From Conexibacter woesei DSM 14684 (GTDB lineage: Bacteria; Actinomycetota; Thermoleophilia; Solirubrobacterales; Solirubrobacteraceae): a stretch of DNA of 64,000 nt. Numbering within the stretch: the first letter of the stretch is position 1; each line of letters begins with the position of its first letter. The position numbers were made by a program, and so were the translations under genes. Location of the stretch: contig NC_013739.1 in assembly GCF_000025265.1 (NCBI RefSeq), positions 3,224,001 through 3,288,000 of the forward strand. Reading direction: 5' to 3'. Of the stretch, positions 43,358 to 51,606 are shown in pieces. Under the pieces are notes generated by a model. It ran no database searches and had not been told where the DNA came from. It saw nothing but the letters and a program-made list of their open reading frames with translations.

Positions 43358-44257
43358 TCAGCCGCGCCTGGTCGCCGTCGCAGGAGCGCGCGGGCGGGGC
43401 GTCCGGCGAGCGGGAGCGGGGTGGGCCGCGCGCACCGCTCCCAGCAGCGCCGCCATCAGCACCGCGGCGAGTCCGGCGACCGCGACGCAGGCGCCAGCGA
43501 AGGCGGCGTTGACGGCCGTCCAATCGATCGCCCCGGCGCGGCCGGCGGCGACGATCGCGAGCGTGGAGGCGTAGCCGGCGGCAAGCAGCACGCCGCCGAT
43601 CACGAGGTAGCTGCGCGCGACCGCGGGCCGCGGCCAGGCGGCGGCACCGCCGCGCCGGCGCTCCAGCACGAGGTCGAGCAGCGCCGCGAGCGCCGCCCAT
43701 GTGCCGACGACGAAGTACGCGCCTGCGACGTCGCTCGGGCGATGCCAGCCGGCGGCGATCACCGCGATCCCGACCGCGGCCGCGTACGCGACCGCGAGCA
43801 CCGACACGAGCCGCCGCGCCCGCGGCGGGGCGACGAGCGTCGCGGCGACGCCGACCGCGAAGGCGATCGTCGCGTGGCCGCTGGGGAAGCTGTTGGCGTA
43901 GAGCCGCCCGTCGATCAGCAGGTCCGGCCGTTCCAGCACGCGCTTCAGCAGCTGGGTGGTGAGGACCGAGCCGCCGATCGCGGTCCCGGCGACGAGCGCG
44001 AGCGCGACCCGGCGCCGGACGAGCGCCTGCACGACGAGCGCGGCGATCGCGACCGCGAGCGTGCCGACGCTGATCGTCGTCAGCAGCTGCTGCGCCGCGT
44101 CGTGCGCGGTCGCGGACGCGATCGCGCGGCCGTCGAAGGCGCCCTGGTCGACGCGCTGCCCACGATGGGTGCGCACGAGCACCGCGTACGTCGCCGCCAC
44201 GGCGCCGGCGCACCCGACCGCGAGGCCGAGCAGGGGGAGGGGACGCAGGCGGGCCAC
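43358..44257 (-). CDS. PAP2-family membrane phosphatase
   Basis: 299-aa integral membrane phosphatase. All three PAP2 motifs are present: KRVLERPDLL (KxxxxxxRP), SFPSGHAT (PSGH), and the GWHRPSDVAGAY His/Asp motif with Arg upstream. Family members dephosphorylate undecaprenyl pyrophosphate or phosphatidate outside the membrane. About six helices carry the catalytic core and two or three extra helices follow before a basic Pro/Arg tail. GTG 44257 has TAGTCT 7 bases upstream. Confidence 0.92.
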   Translation of the reverse strand: MARLRPLPLLGLAVGCAGAVAATYAVLVRTHRGQRVDQGAFDGRAIASATAHDAAQQLLTTISVGTLAVAIAALVVQALVRRRVALALVAGTAIGGSVLTTQLLKRVLERPDLLIDGRLYANSFPSGHATIAFAVGVAATLVAPPRARRLVSVLAVAYAAAVGIAVIAAGWHRPSDVAGAYFVVGTWAALAALLDLVLERRRGGAAAWPRPAVARSYLVIGGVLLAAGYASTLAIVAAGRAGAIDWTAVNAAFAGACVAVAGLAAVLMAALLGAVRAAHPAPARRTPRPRAPATATRRG

Positions 44258-44264
44258 CCGGCTC

Positions 44265-44270
44265 AGACTA
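44265..44270 (-). promoter_or_regulatory. -10 element of the PAP2 gene
   Basis: TAGTCT on the minus strand, 7 bases before GTG 44257; leaderless pattern. Confidence 0.55.
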
Positions 44271-44304
44271 CGCGCGCCCGCCGTCGCTCACGCGCCCGCC
44301 CCGT

Positions 44305-44430
44305 TCACGCACCATCCACCGGCTGCCCTCCGCCCGCCGCGCCGCGCCCCGCGCCCCGCCGCTCACGCACCATCCACCGGCTGGCCTCCGCCCGCCGCGC
44401 CGCGCCCCGCGCCCGGCCGCTCACGCACCC
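44305..44430. repeat. 58-bp GC-rich tandem repeat, 2.2 copies
   Basis: Copies start at 44305 and 44363 with only a few mismatches, and the first bases of a third start at 44421. Each begins TCACGCACCATCCACCGGCT. The third, partial copy supplies the TGA and last codons of the Xre gene, so the array grew, or shrank, from the 3' end of that gene. No spacers and no dyad, so not a CRISPR. Confidence 0.85.
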
Positions 44431-44705
44431 CCATCGCGCCCGCCCCCGTCAGCCGCGCGGCGGCGCGTCTCGTACCGCTCCACGAGGACCGACAGCGGCA
44501 CGCCGAGACCGCCGGCGACCCGCACCATCGTGCGCAGCGTCGGTTCGACCTCCGCCCGCTCGACGGCGCCGAGATAGCCCTCGTGCACGAGCGTCGCGCG
44601 GCCCAGCTCGCTCAACGACATGCCGCGGCGCCCGCGCAGCTCCCGTACCGCTCGCCCGAACGCCAGCCGGTCGGCCGTCGTGATCGTGATGACGCCGTGC
44701 TCCAT
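44421..44705 (-). CDS. Xre-family helix-turn-helix regulator
   Basis: 94 aa. The HTH_3 domain is complete: FGRAVRELRGRRGMSLSELGRATLVHEGYLGAVERAEVEPTLRTMVRVAGGLGVPLSVL. ATG 44705 is chosen because a 16-bp palindrome lies immediately upstream and no ribosome site precedes an alternative start. The C-terminal dozen residues are basic and end at a stop inside the 58-bp repeat. It is divergent from the sulfatase operon and precedes PAP2 on the same strand, so it may regulate either. Confidence 0.87.
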   Translation of the reverse strand: MEHGVITITTADRLAFGRAVRELRGRRGMSLSELGRATLVHEGYLGAVERAEVEPTLRTMVRVAGGLGVPLSVLVERYETRRRAADGGGRDGGA

Positions 44706-44721
44706 GCGAACAGATGTTCGC
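44706..44721. promoter_or_regulatory. LexA-type box/palindromic operator
   Basis: GCGAACA-GA-TGTTCGC is a perfect palindrome containing CGAACN4GTTCG, the Gram-positive and actinobacterial LexA consensus. It touches the Xre start codon and lies 127 bp before the sulfatase. The same consensus occurs in front of recN in this window. It may instead be the Xre protein's own operator. Confidence 0.7.
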
Positions 44722-44847
44722 CGGGGGTGCGGACGGAACCGCGTCGCCCACCGCTCACCCGCCCCGGGTGAAGCGCCATCACCCGGTAGGGCGCCAGCGT
44801 CCCGCCCACGCACGCCGAACGCCGAACCAGCGCAGTCAGGAGCCCGA

Positions 44848-47208
44848 ATGAGCAGTCAGAGCAACGGAGTGAGCCTGCCGAAGCCCGACCAGGTGTACAG
44901 CGGCCCGCTCGCGTTCGACGTCCGCGAGCTGCCGGAGAGACTGCCGGCGATCGAGGCCAAGCGCCCGCCAAGAGGCGCGCCGAACGTGCTGATCATGCTG
45001 CTCGACGACGTCGGCTTCGGTGCCTCCAGCACGTTCGGCGGGCCGATCCACACGCCGACCGCGGAGCGGCTCGCGGGCAGCGGCCTGCGCTACAGCCGCT
45101 TCCACACGACCTCGCTCTGCTCGCCGACGCGCGCGGCGCTGCTGTCCGGGCGCAACCACCACGCGGTCGGCATGGGCCACATCACCGAGACGGCGACGCC
45201 GGCGCCCGGCTACCGCTCGACCCGCCCCAACTCCGCGACGCCGCTGGCGGAGATCCTGCGCCAGAACGGCTACAACACCGCGCAGTTCGGCAAGTGCCAC
45301 GAGGTTCCCGTGTGGGAGTCGGGACCGACCGGGCCGTTCGACCACTGGCCGGTCAACAGCGGCTTCGAGCGCTTCTTCGGCTTCATCGGCGGCGAGACGA
45401 ACCAGTTCACGCCGGCGCTCGTGGACGGCACCAGCACGGTCGAGCCGCCCGACGATCCCGACTATCACCTGATGACCGACCTCGCCGACCGCACGATCGC
45501 GTACGTCCGCGAGCAGCAGTCGCTGACACCCGACAAGCCGTTCTTCGCCTACCTCGCGCCCGGCGCGACCCACACGCCCCATCACGTCCCCAGAGCGTGG
45601 ATCCACAAGTACAAGGGGCAGTTCGACGACGGCTGGGACGCGCTGCGGGAACGCTCGATCGCCCGCCAGCGAGAGCTGGGCGTCGTCGCCGCCGACTGCG
45701 AGCTGACGAGACGGCCCGACGGGATCGCCGCGTGGGCCGACGTGCCGGCGGAATGGAGACCGATCCTCTCCCGCCAGATGGAGGTCTACGCCGCGTTCCT
45801 CGAGTACGCCGACACCGAGTGCGGCCGCGTGCTCGACGCGCTGGAGGAGCTGGGGGTGCTCGACGACACGCTCGTGCTGTACATCATCGGCGACAACGGG
45901 GCCTCGGCCGAGGGCGGGCTCAACGGCGCGTACATGATCACGACCGCGTCCAACGGCGGCGGCGAGTACGAGACGCCGCAGTTCTGGCAGGAGCACCTGT
46001 CCGAGGTCGGCGGCCCGAGAGCGTACAACCACTATTCGGTGGCCTGGGCGCATGCGCTGTGCGCGCCGTACCAGTGGACCAAGCAGGTCGCCTCGCACTA
46101 CGGCGGGACGCGCAACGGCACGATCGTCCACTGGCCGGCGCGGATCAGAGCGAGCGGCGAGGTGCGCACGCAGTGGCACCACGTGATCGACGTCGCGCCG
46201 ACGATCCTCGAGCTGGCCGGGATCGCCGAGCCCGACACCGTCAACGGCGTCACGCAGGTGCCGATGCAGGGCGTCTCGTTCGCCTACTCGTTCGACGACG
46301 CCGACGCGGACGAGCGCCATCACACGCAGTACTTCGAGCTGATGGGCAACCGCGGGATCTACCACCGCGGCTGGACCGCCGTCACGAAGCACCGCACGCC
46401 GTGGGACGTCGTCTCCAGACCGCACCCGTTCGACGCCGACGTGTGGGAGCTGTACGACACGACGAGCGACTGGAGCCAGGCGAGAGACCTCTCCGCCGAG
46501 CAGCCGGCGAAGCTCGCCGAGCTGCAGCAGCTGTTCCTGATCGAGGCGGTGCGGCACAACGTGCTGCCGCTCGACGATCGCGCGGCGGAGCGGATGAACC
46601 CCGAGATCGCCGGCCGTCCGACGCTCGTCACCGGCGACCGCCTGCGGCTCTACCCGGGGATGAAGCGGCTCGGCGAGAACGTCGCGATCAACGTCAAGAA
46701 CCGCTCCTACTCCGTCACCGCCGAGGTCGAGGTCGAGACGGACGGCAGCGCGAGCGGCGCGCTCGTCGCGCAGGGCGGCCGGACCGGCGGCTGGGCGCTG
46801 CTCGTGACCGACGGCGGCAGACTCGCCTACCACTACAACTACTGCGGCCTCAGACGGGCGACGATCGAGTCGAGCGCGCCGATCGCGGCCGGGAGGCACC
46901 AGCTGCGGGCCGAGTTCGGCTACGACGGCGGTGGGATCGGCCGCGGCGGCAGCGTCACGCTGTTCGTCGACGGGAGCGCGGTCGGGGAGGGGAGGGTGGA
47001 GCGCACGCACCCGCTCTACTTCTCCTTCGACGAAGGGCTCGACGTCGGCCTCGACAGCGGGATGCCGGTGTTCGAGGGCTACGCGGCGCCGAGAGGCCGC
47101 TTCGGCGGCGGATCGATCCTGTGGGCGCAGATCGACCTCGGCGGCGACGATCACAACCACCTCGTCCCGCCGGAGGCGCACCTGCAGGCTGCTTTGATCC
47201 ACCAATGA
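44848..47208 (+). CDS. Arylsulfatase (formylglycine type)
   Basis: 786-aa type I sulfatase hydrolysing sulfate esters. The modification motif CSPTRAALLSGR carries the Cys converted to formylglycine. Metal-binding residues are in LIMLLDDVGFG near the N-terminus and YIIGDNGASAEG; GKCHEVPVWE holds the active-site Lys and His. After the catalytic domain (to about 560) a beta-sandwich C-terminal domain follows. No signal peptide is seen, so it is probably cytoplasmic, in line with a co-translated cytoplasmic FGE. AGGAG precedes ATG 44848. Overlaps the next gene as ATGA. Confidence 0.94.
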   Translation: MSSQSNGVSLPKPDQVYSGPLAFDVRELPERLPAIEAKRPPRGAPNVLIMLLDDVGFGASSTFGGPIHTPTAERLAGSGLRYSRFHTTSLCSPTRAALLSGRNHHAVGMGHITETATPAPGYRSTRPNSATPLAEILRQNGYNTAQFGKCHEVPVWESGPTGPFDHWPVNSGFERFFGFIGGETNQFTPALVDGTSTVEPPDDPDYHLMTDLADRTIAYVREQQSLTPDKPFFAYLAPGATHTPHHVPRAWIHKYKGQFDDGWDALRERSIARQRELGVVAADCELTRRPDGIAAWADVPAEWRPILSRQMEVYAAFLEYADTECGRVLDALEELGVLDDTLVLYIIGDNGASAEGGLNGAYMITTASNGGGEYETPQFWQEHLSEVGGPRAYNHYSVAWAHALCAPYQWTKQVASHYGGTRNGTIVHWPARIRASGEVRTQWHHVIDVAPTILELAGIAEPDTVNGVTQVPMQGVSFAYSFDDADADERHHTQYFELMGNRGIYHRGWTAVTKHRTPWDVVSRPHPFDADVWELYDTTSDWSQARDLSAEQPAKLAELQQLFLIEAVRHNVLPLDDRAAERMNPEIAGRPTLVTGDRLRLYPGMKRLGENVAINVKNRSYSVTAEVEVETDGSASGALVAQGGRTGGWALLVTDGGRLAYHYNYCGLRRATIESSAPIAAGRHQLRAEFGYDGGGIGRGGSVTLFVDGSAVGEGRVERTHPLYFSFDEGLDVGLDSGMPVFEGYAAPRGRFGGGSILWAQIDLGGDDHNHLVPPEAHLQAALIHQ

Positions 47209-48107
47209 GCATGGTCGAGCTGGACGGCGGCAGCTTCCGGATGGGCTCTGAGGAGTTCTATCCGGAGGAGCGCCCGGTGCGCGAGGTCGCGGTCGGTGGC
47301 TTCGCGATCGACCCGCGGCTCGTGACGGTGCGGGAGTTCCGCCGCTTCGCCGACGAGACGGGCTACGTGACGCTGGCGGAGAAGCCGCCGGATCCGGCGA
47401 TGTACCCCGGCGCCGACCCCGAGCTGCTGGTGCCGGGGTCGCTCGTCTTCCGCAAACCGCGCGAGCGTGTCTCGCTCGACCACTGGCGGCGCTGGTGGGC
47501 GTGGGTGCCGGGAGCGGACTGGCGCCATCCCGGCGGACCGGGCACGAGCACCCGCGGCCGGGACCGCCACCCCGTCGTCCACATCGCGCACGAGGACGCG
47601 GTCGCGTACGCGGCGTGGGCCGGCAAGGCGCTGCCGACGGAGGCCGAGTGGGAGTACGCCGCGCGCGGCGGGCTCGACGGCGCCCGCTTCGCATGGGGCG
47701 ACGACGAGCGCCCCGGCGGGCGGCTGATGGCCAACCACTGGCAGGGCGAGTTCCCGTGGCAAAACCTGAAGGCGAAGGGCTGGGAGGGAACGTCGCCTGT
47801 CGCGACCTTCCCGCCGAACGGCTACGACCTCTACGACATGGCGGGGAACGTGTGGGAGTGGACGGCCGACCTCTTCACGCCGGCCGCGCCGACGCCCGCC
47901 GCCGCGCCGGCCGCGCCCGCCGCCTGCTGCGCACCCGCTCCCGCTCGCGGGCAGGAGCCCGGCGCCCACATCCCCAGGCGCGTGATCAAGGGCGGCTCGC
48001 ACCTCTGCGCGCCGAACTACTGCCTCCGCTACCGCCCCGCGGCCCGTCAGGGCGAGGCGATCGACACCTCGACGAGCCACATCGGCTTCCGCTGCGTCAG
48101 GCGGTGA
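47205..48107 (+). CDS. Formylglycine-generating enzyme (SUMF1/EgtB family)
   Basis: 300 aa, copper-dependent oxidase that converts the sulfatase CxPxR cysteine to formylglycine. Family motifs are GGSFRMGS at the N-terminus, LPTEAEWEYAARGG, DLYDMAGNVWEWTAD, and the active-site pair in KGGSHLCAPNYCLRYRPAAR (two Cys five apart, as in SUMF1). An Ala/Pro/Cys-rich insert with CC lies just before that segment. Overlap with the sulfatase start/stop strongly supports a dedicated pair. Confidence 0.94.
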   Translation: MSMVELDGGSFRMGSEEFYPEERPVREVAVGGFAIDPRLVTVREFRRFADETGYVTLAEKPPDPAMYPGADPELLVPGSLVFRKPRERVSLDHWRRWWAWVPGADWRHPGGPGTSTRGRDRHPVVHIAHEDAVAYAAWAGKALPTEAEWEYAARGGLDGARFAWGDDERPGGRLMANHWQGEFPWQNLKAKGWEGTSPVATFPPNGYDLYDMAGNVWEWTADLFTPAAPTPAAAPAAPAACCAPAPARGQEPGAHIPRRVIKGGSHLCAPNYCLRYRPAARQGEAIDTSTSHIGFRCVRR

Positions 48108-48167
48108 TCCCCGGCGCCGAGCACCCGGCGCGCCCCCGACGCCAGTTTCACCGACCCGCCGCGCGGC

Positions 48168-48173
48168 TAGACT
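48168..48173 (+). promoter_or_regulatory. -10 element of the calcium-repeat protein gene
   Basis: TAGACT 35 bases before ATG 48209, leaving a short leader with a weak CGAGG ribosome site at 48200-48204. Unlike most promoters here, not leaderless. Confidence 0.45.
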
Positions 48174-48208
48174 CGCCCGCGATTCGCCGTCGACACGCCG
48201 AGGTCCAG

Positions 48209-49426
48209 ATGCGCCACCGCAGCGCCGTCCCCGCTCGCAGCGCGATCGCCGTCGTGGCGGCCGCGCTGGCGGTCGCGAGCAGCTCCACCACGACCGCCTC
48301 TGCTGGGACGGTGAGCGTCGAGGGCGGCGTCGCACGGTTCGTCGACGGCAGCGGGGTGGACGACTTGATCCACCTCGGCGTGGGCAGCGACGACAGCGGC
48401 GCGGCGTGGTTCTTCACCACCGACGTCGCCGATCCGCGACCGGTCGCCGGCGCCGGCTGCCAGCTCACGCTCGGCCTCGGTGAGTGCGCGTTCGGCGGCG
48501 CGCCGCCCGCGAGCGTGCTGGTCGACGTCGCCGGCGGGAACGACGACGTCCGCTACACGTCCACGGTCAGAGCGCCGACGCGCGTGCGGATCGCCGGCGG
48601 ACCGGGGAACGACACCCTGCGCGCGTACGAGACGCGCGGCGAGCTCGACGGCGGCGACGGCGACGACACGCTGCGCCCCGACGACCACTACTCGGTCTCG
48701 CAGCTGCCGCCGGGACCGACGCCGGGCGGCACGGTCCGCGGCGGCGCGGGGACGGACACGGTCGAGTACGACGCGACGGCCGAGCGCTTCGCGATCTCGC
48801 TCGACGGCCGCGCGAACGACGGCCGTGGCGGCGAGGGCGACAACGTCCTGCCGGACGTCGAGAACGTGACGGGCGGCGACGAGGGCAACGTCATCTCCGG
48901 CAGCGACGCGGCGAACGTGCTCCAGGGCGGTGGCGGGGAGGACCGGCTGACCGGTGGCCGCGGGCGCGACACGCTCGCGGGCCGCGGCGGGAACGACACC
49001 CTCGACGCGCTCGACGGCGCCGGCGGCGACCGGCTCGACTGCAGCGACGGCGCCGACGTCGCCTACGCGGACGCCGGTGACGTGCTCGCCGCGGGCACCT
49101 GCGAGCGGGTCACCTGGGCGCCGGCGGTCGCCGCCGGCAGGCTGCGCCACGCCGACGGCGCGATCCCCGTCCCACTGGCGTGCCCGGCGACCTCCGCCGC
49201 AGCCTGCCGCGGGACGGTTCTGCTGCGCAGCGCCGGACGGAGTCCGGCGACGCTCGCCTCAGGCAGCTACGCCGTGCGGCGCGGCGCGCGTGCAAGCATC
49301 CTTCTCACGCCGACGCGCGCCGGCCGCGCTGCGCTCAGAAGCGGCCGCACCGTCGCCGCGGAGGCCGTCGTCCGCCCGCGTGGGACGCAGCCGTCGGCGG
49401 GCCGCAGCGTGACCATCCGGGGGTGA
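48209..49426 (+). CDS. Secreted RTX-like calcium-repeat protein
   Basis: 405 aa. A signal peptide (1-32, ending SASA or so) is followed by Gly/Asp-rich nonapeptide-like repeats: GGPGNDTLRAY, GGDGDDTLRP, GGAGTDTVEY, GGRGRDTLAGRGGNDTL. These match the GGxGxDxLx pattern that folds into a calcium-filled beta-roll. The last ~110 residues form a separate beta domain without repeats but with CPATSAAAC and similar cysteines. No enzymatic domain is visible, so it may be structural or adhesive. Confidence 0.85.
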   Translation: MRHRSAVPARSAIAVVAAALAVASSSTTTASAGTVSVEGGVARFVDGSGVDDLIHLGVGSDDSGAAWFFTTDVADPRPVAGAGCQLTLGLGECAFGGAPPASVLVDVAGGNDDVRYTSTVRAPTRVRIAGGPGNDTLRAYETRGELDGGDGDDTLRPDDHYSVSQLPPGPTPGGTVRGGAGTDTVEYDATAERFAISLDGRANDGRGGEGDNVLPDVENVTGGDEGNVISGSDAANVLQGGGGEDRLTGGRGRDTLAGRGGNDTLDALDGAGGDRLDCSDGADVAYADAGDVLAAGTCERVTWAPAVAAGRLRHADGAIPVPLACPATSAAACRGTVLLRSAGRSPATLASGSYAVRRGARASILLTPTRAGRAALRSGRTVAAEAVVRPRGTQPSAGRSVTIRG

Positions 49427-49485
49427 GGCGGGAACGCCGCAACCGCGAGCGATGAGTTCGCGGCGGCGGCGCAGTCGTAACCAGC

Positions 49486-49773
49486 ATGCTGATCATCGCC
49501 GGCCACCTCATCGTCGATCCCGCCGACCGCGACGCCTACGTCGCGGAGTGCGCGCAGGTCGTCGCGCAGGCCCGCAGCGCGCCGGGCTGCCTCGACTTCG
49601 CACTCACCGCCGACACGCTCGACCCGGCGCGCGTCAACGTCTACGAGCGCTGGGAGTCCGACGCGGAGCTGGAGGCGTTTCGCGGCGCGGGCCCGGACGA
49701 CGACGGGCTCGCCGCGCGAATCCTCGGTGCCGATGTCAGCAAGCACCGCGTCTCCGCGACCGAGGCGCCGTGA
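49486..49773 (+). CDS. ABM-superfamily (antibiotic biosynthesis) monooxygenase
   Basis: 95-aa dimeric alpha+beta-barrel protein. It has the usual opening LIIAGHLIVDPADRDAYVAECAQVVAQARSAPGCLDFAL and the YERWESDAELEAF segment. Members are cofactor-free monooxygenases (quinol or polyketide oxidation), heme-degrading proteins, or non-enzymatic. The substrate cannot be inferred. It stands alone between the RTX-like gene and the convergent DUF4214 operon. Confidence 0.87.
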   Translation: MLIIAGHLIVDPADRDAYVAECAQVVAQARSAPGCLDFALTADTLDPARVNVYERWESDAELEAFRGAGPDDDGLAARILGADVSKHRVSATEAP

Positions 49774-49809
49774 GGCGCGCTCGGCCGCGTCGGGCGGTCG
49801 CTCACGTCG

Positions 49810-51606
49810 TCACGCCAACGGGAAGCGCACCTCGGCCCGCGACAGGTACTCGGCGGTGTTGACGAGATCACGCGTCACCGTGACGTCGTTGTTGGACGCC
49901 TCTCCGAGCCGCGCTCGCCAGTAGTCCAGCTCTCTGCCGGCGGTGAATCTCCGGCCCAGGTACGCCTCGGCCAACGCGTTGGCGCGCCGGGTGCGGGAGT
50001 CGGGTGACTGGTAGATCTCCCGCGCGACGACCTCCCGGCCGACCGCGCCCGTGCGGCCGACCCAGAACGAAAGGTCGCCCGCCGAGGGCGTCGCGCCCAG
50101 CAGGCGCAGGTACAGCGCGGTGACGAACCCTCTGTCGGTGCTCCCGGCGTTGGCGAAGAACTCGCCGCTGGAGAGCAGCGACGCGTAGAGGTCCGTCGAT
50201 GTGTCGGTGCCGTCGATGATCCGGCCGGCGCGGGAGTCCCGGGCCGCTCTCGCCGGGGCCCGGCTGAGCGTGATCTGGTACGCCTCGTCGACCAGGTTCC
50301 CGACGTAGTCCCCGTCACGGGCAAGCTGGGCGATCATCCGCGACCGGCAGTGGCCCTTGGCGGCGATCTCCGTCGTCCAGTAGTCGGCCTCGGCTCTCGC
50401 CGGCGTGCGGCGCGGCATGTCCTCATACGACGCCCGCACGAAGCTGCGCGTCGTCGCCTCGCCGAGCTCGGGGCATGGCGTCGGCGCGTCGGCGAGGTCG
50501 AGGTTGATCATGCGCGGCCGGTAGTCGGGCGCGTAGCGGCCCGGAGAGGTTCCGGGCGTCGGGGCCCAGCACGTCGTGGAGTAGCTCCACAGGCTCTCGG
50601 CCGGGTCGCTCTGGTCGTGGGGGTGGACCGAGTAGACGATCCGGGTTCCGCCGCTGCCGCACGCCTGGCCGGACTCGGGCGGCGCGTAGGCGTTGCCGCC
50701 GACGGTGACGACGCCCCACGGGGTGGCGCTCGACGCCCAGCGGAACGCTCTGTCGAACACGCTGCTGCTGGCGAGCGAGACTATCTCGCTGCCGTTGACC
50801 GTCGGGTGCAGCATGTGCGGGACGTGGCTCCCCGATGAGCTGAGCAGCGCGCCGGCCGCGTCCTGCGACATCGACCAGGTGCCGGCGGAGGGCTGGTAGT
50901 AGCGCCAGCTCGACAGGCTGGCGAGCGACGCCTGGGGCGCTCTCGCGAGCAGCGTTCTGTGCGCCAGTCCGTCCTGCACGGCGCCGTAGACGTACCAGTC
51001 GCCGTTCCAGGAGAGGATGCCCTCGCCCCAGGTCGCCCCGTGGCTCCCGATCGGGAGCCGTGCGACGGACGGCGTCGCGTCGAGGTTCGACACCGGGACC
51101 GAGATCACGACGTTGGCGACGAGCGGGAAGTCTCTTCTCGGCGGGACCGGCTTCACCCGCTCCTGAGCGAGGAAGCGGATCGTCGAGCCGTCCTTGACGC
51201 CGTTGGTCAGCCAGTAGAAGTTGGCGGGGTCGGCGGGCTTGAACTGCGCGGTCTCGCCGGGGCCGATGTACGTGTTGGTCGTGTTGCCGTTCGAGTTCCA
51301 GACGACGACCGCGTTGTTGACCAGCTTCGAGTTCAGCGGACGCTCGCGATCGGGCTCGAGCGGGCCGAGATAGGCGTCGTTGAACATCAGCAGCGTCTTG
51401 CCGCCGCCGAGCGGGATGCTGGCGCCGTTGTCGGCGCTGTTGACCTCGCCGGTGGTGGCGGTGTCGGCGTGGTCGTCGAGGATCGACTGCACCGTCGCGG
51501 CGTCGCAGCCGCTCATCGCGCCCGCGAGCGCGAACAGCGCGACGCCGAGCCCCAGCCGCCGCGCCCTCGTCCGTCGTCGCATGCGCTTCTCCTGTGGCGT
51601 GGTCAT
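49810..51606 (-). CDS. Exported lipoprotein with predicted beta-propeller and DUF4214 repeats
   Basis: 598 aa. The N-terminal signal peptide ends in a lipobox-like MSGC. Residues ~45-370 are beta-rich (LMFNDAYLGPLE, WGEGILSWNGDWYVYG, SWRYYQPSAG), like five-bladed-propeller DUF4185-type proteins. The C-terminal ~210 residues contain four helical DUF4214 repeats (PARAEADYWTTEI, SAGDLSFWVGRT, TAGRELDYWRARL and one weaker). DUF4214 occurs in surface and S-layer-associated proteins. The start overlaps the stop of the upstream gene (ATGA), so both are one operon. Function unknown. Confidence 0.8.
   Translation of the reverse strand: MTTPQEKRMRRRTRARRLGLGVALFALAGAMSGCDAATVQSILDDHADTATTGEVNSADNGASIPLGGGKTLLMFNDAYLGPLEPDRERPLNSKLVNNAVVVWNSNGNTTNTYIGPGETAQFKPADPANFYWLTNGVKDGSTIRFLAQERVKPVPPRRDFPLVANVVISVPVSNLDATPSVARLPIGSHGATWGEGILSWNGDWYVYGAVQDGLAHRTLLARAPQASLASLSSWRYYQPSAGTWSMSQDAAGALLSSSGSHVPHMLHPTVNGSEIVSLASSSVFDRAFRWASSATPWGVVTVGGNAYAPPESGQACGSGGTRIVYSVHPHDQSDPAESLWSYSTTCWAPTPGTSPGRYAPDYRPRMINLDLADAPTPCPELGEATTRSFVRASYEDMPRRTPARAEADYWTTEIAAKGHCRSRMIAQLARDGDYVGNLVDEAYQITLSRAPARAARDSRAGRIIDGTDTSTDLYASLLSSGEFFANAGSTDRGFVTALYLRLLGATPSAGDLSFWVGRTGAVGREVVAREIYQSPDSRTRRANALAEAYLGRRFTAGRELDYWRARLGEASNNDVTVTRDLVNTAEYLSRAEVRFPLA

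Noticed and set aside
44305-44430. CRISPR array
   Set aside because: The repeat is contiguous, has no spacers or dyad, and no cas genes are in the window.
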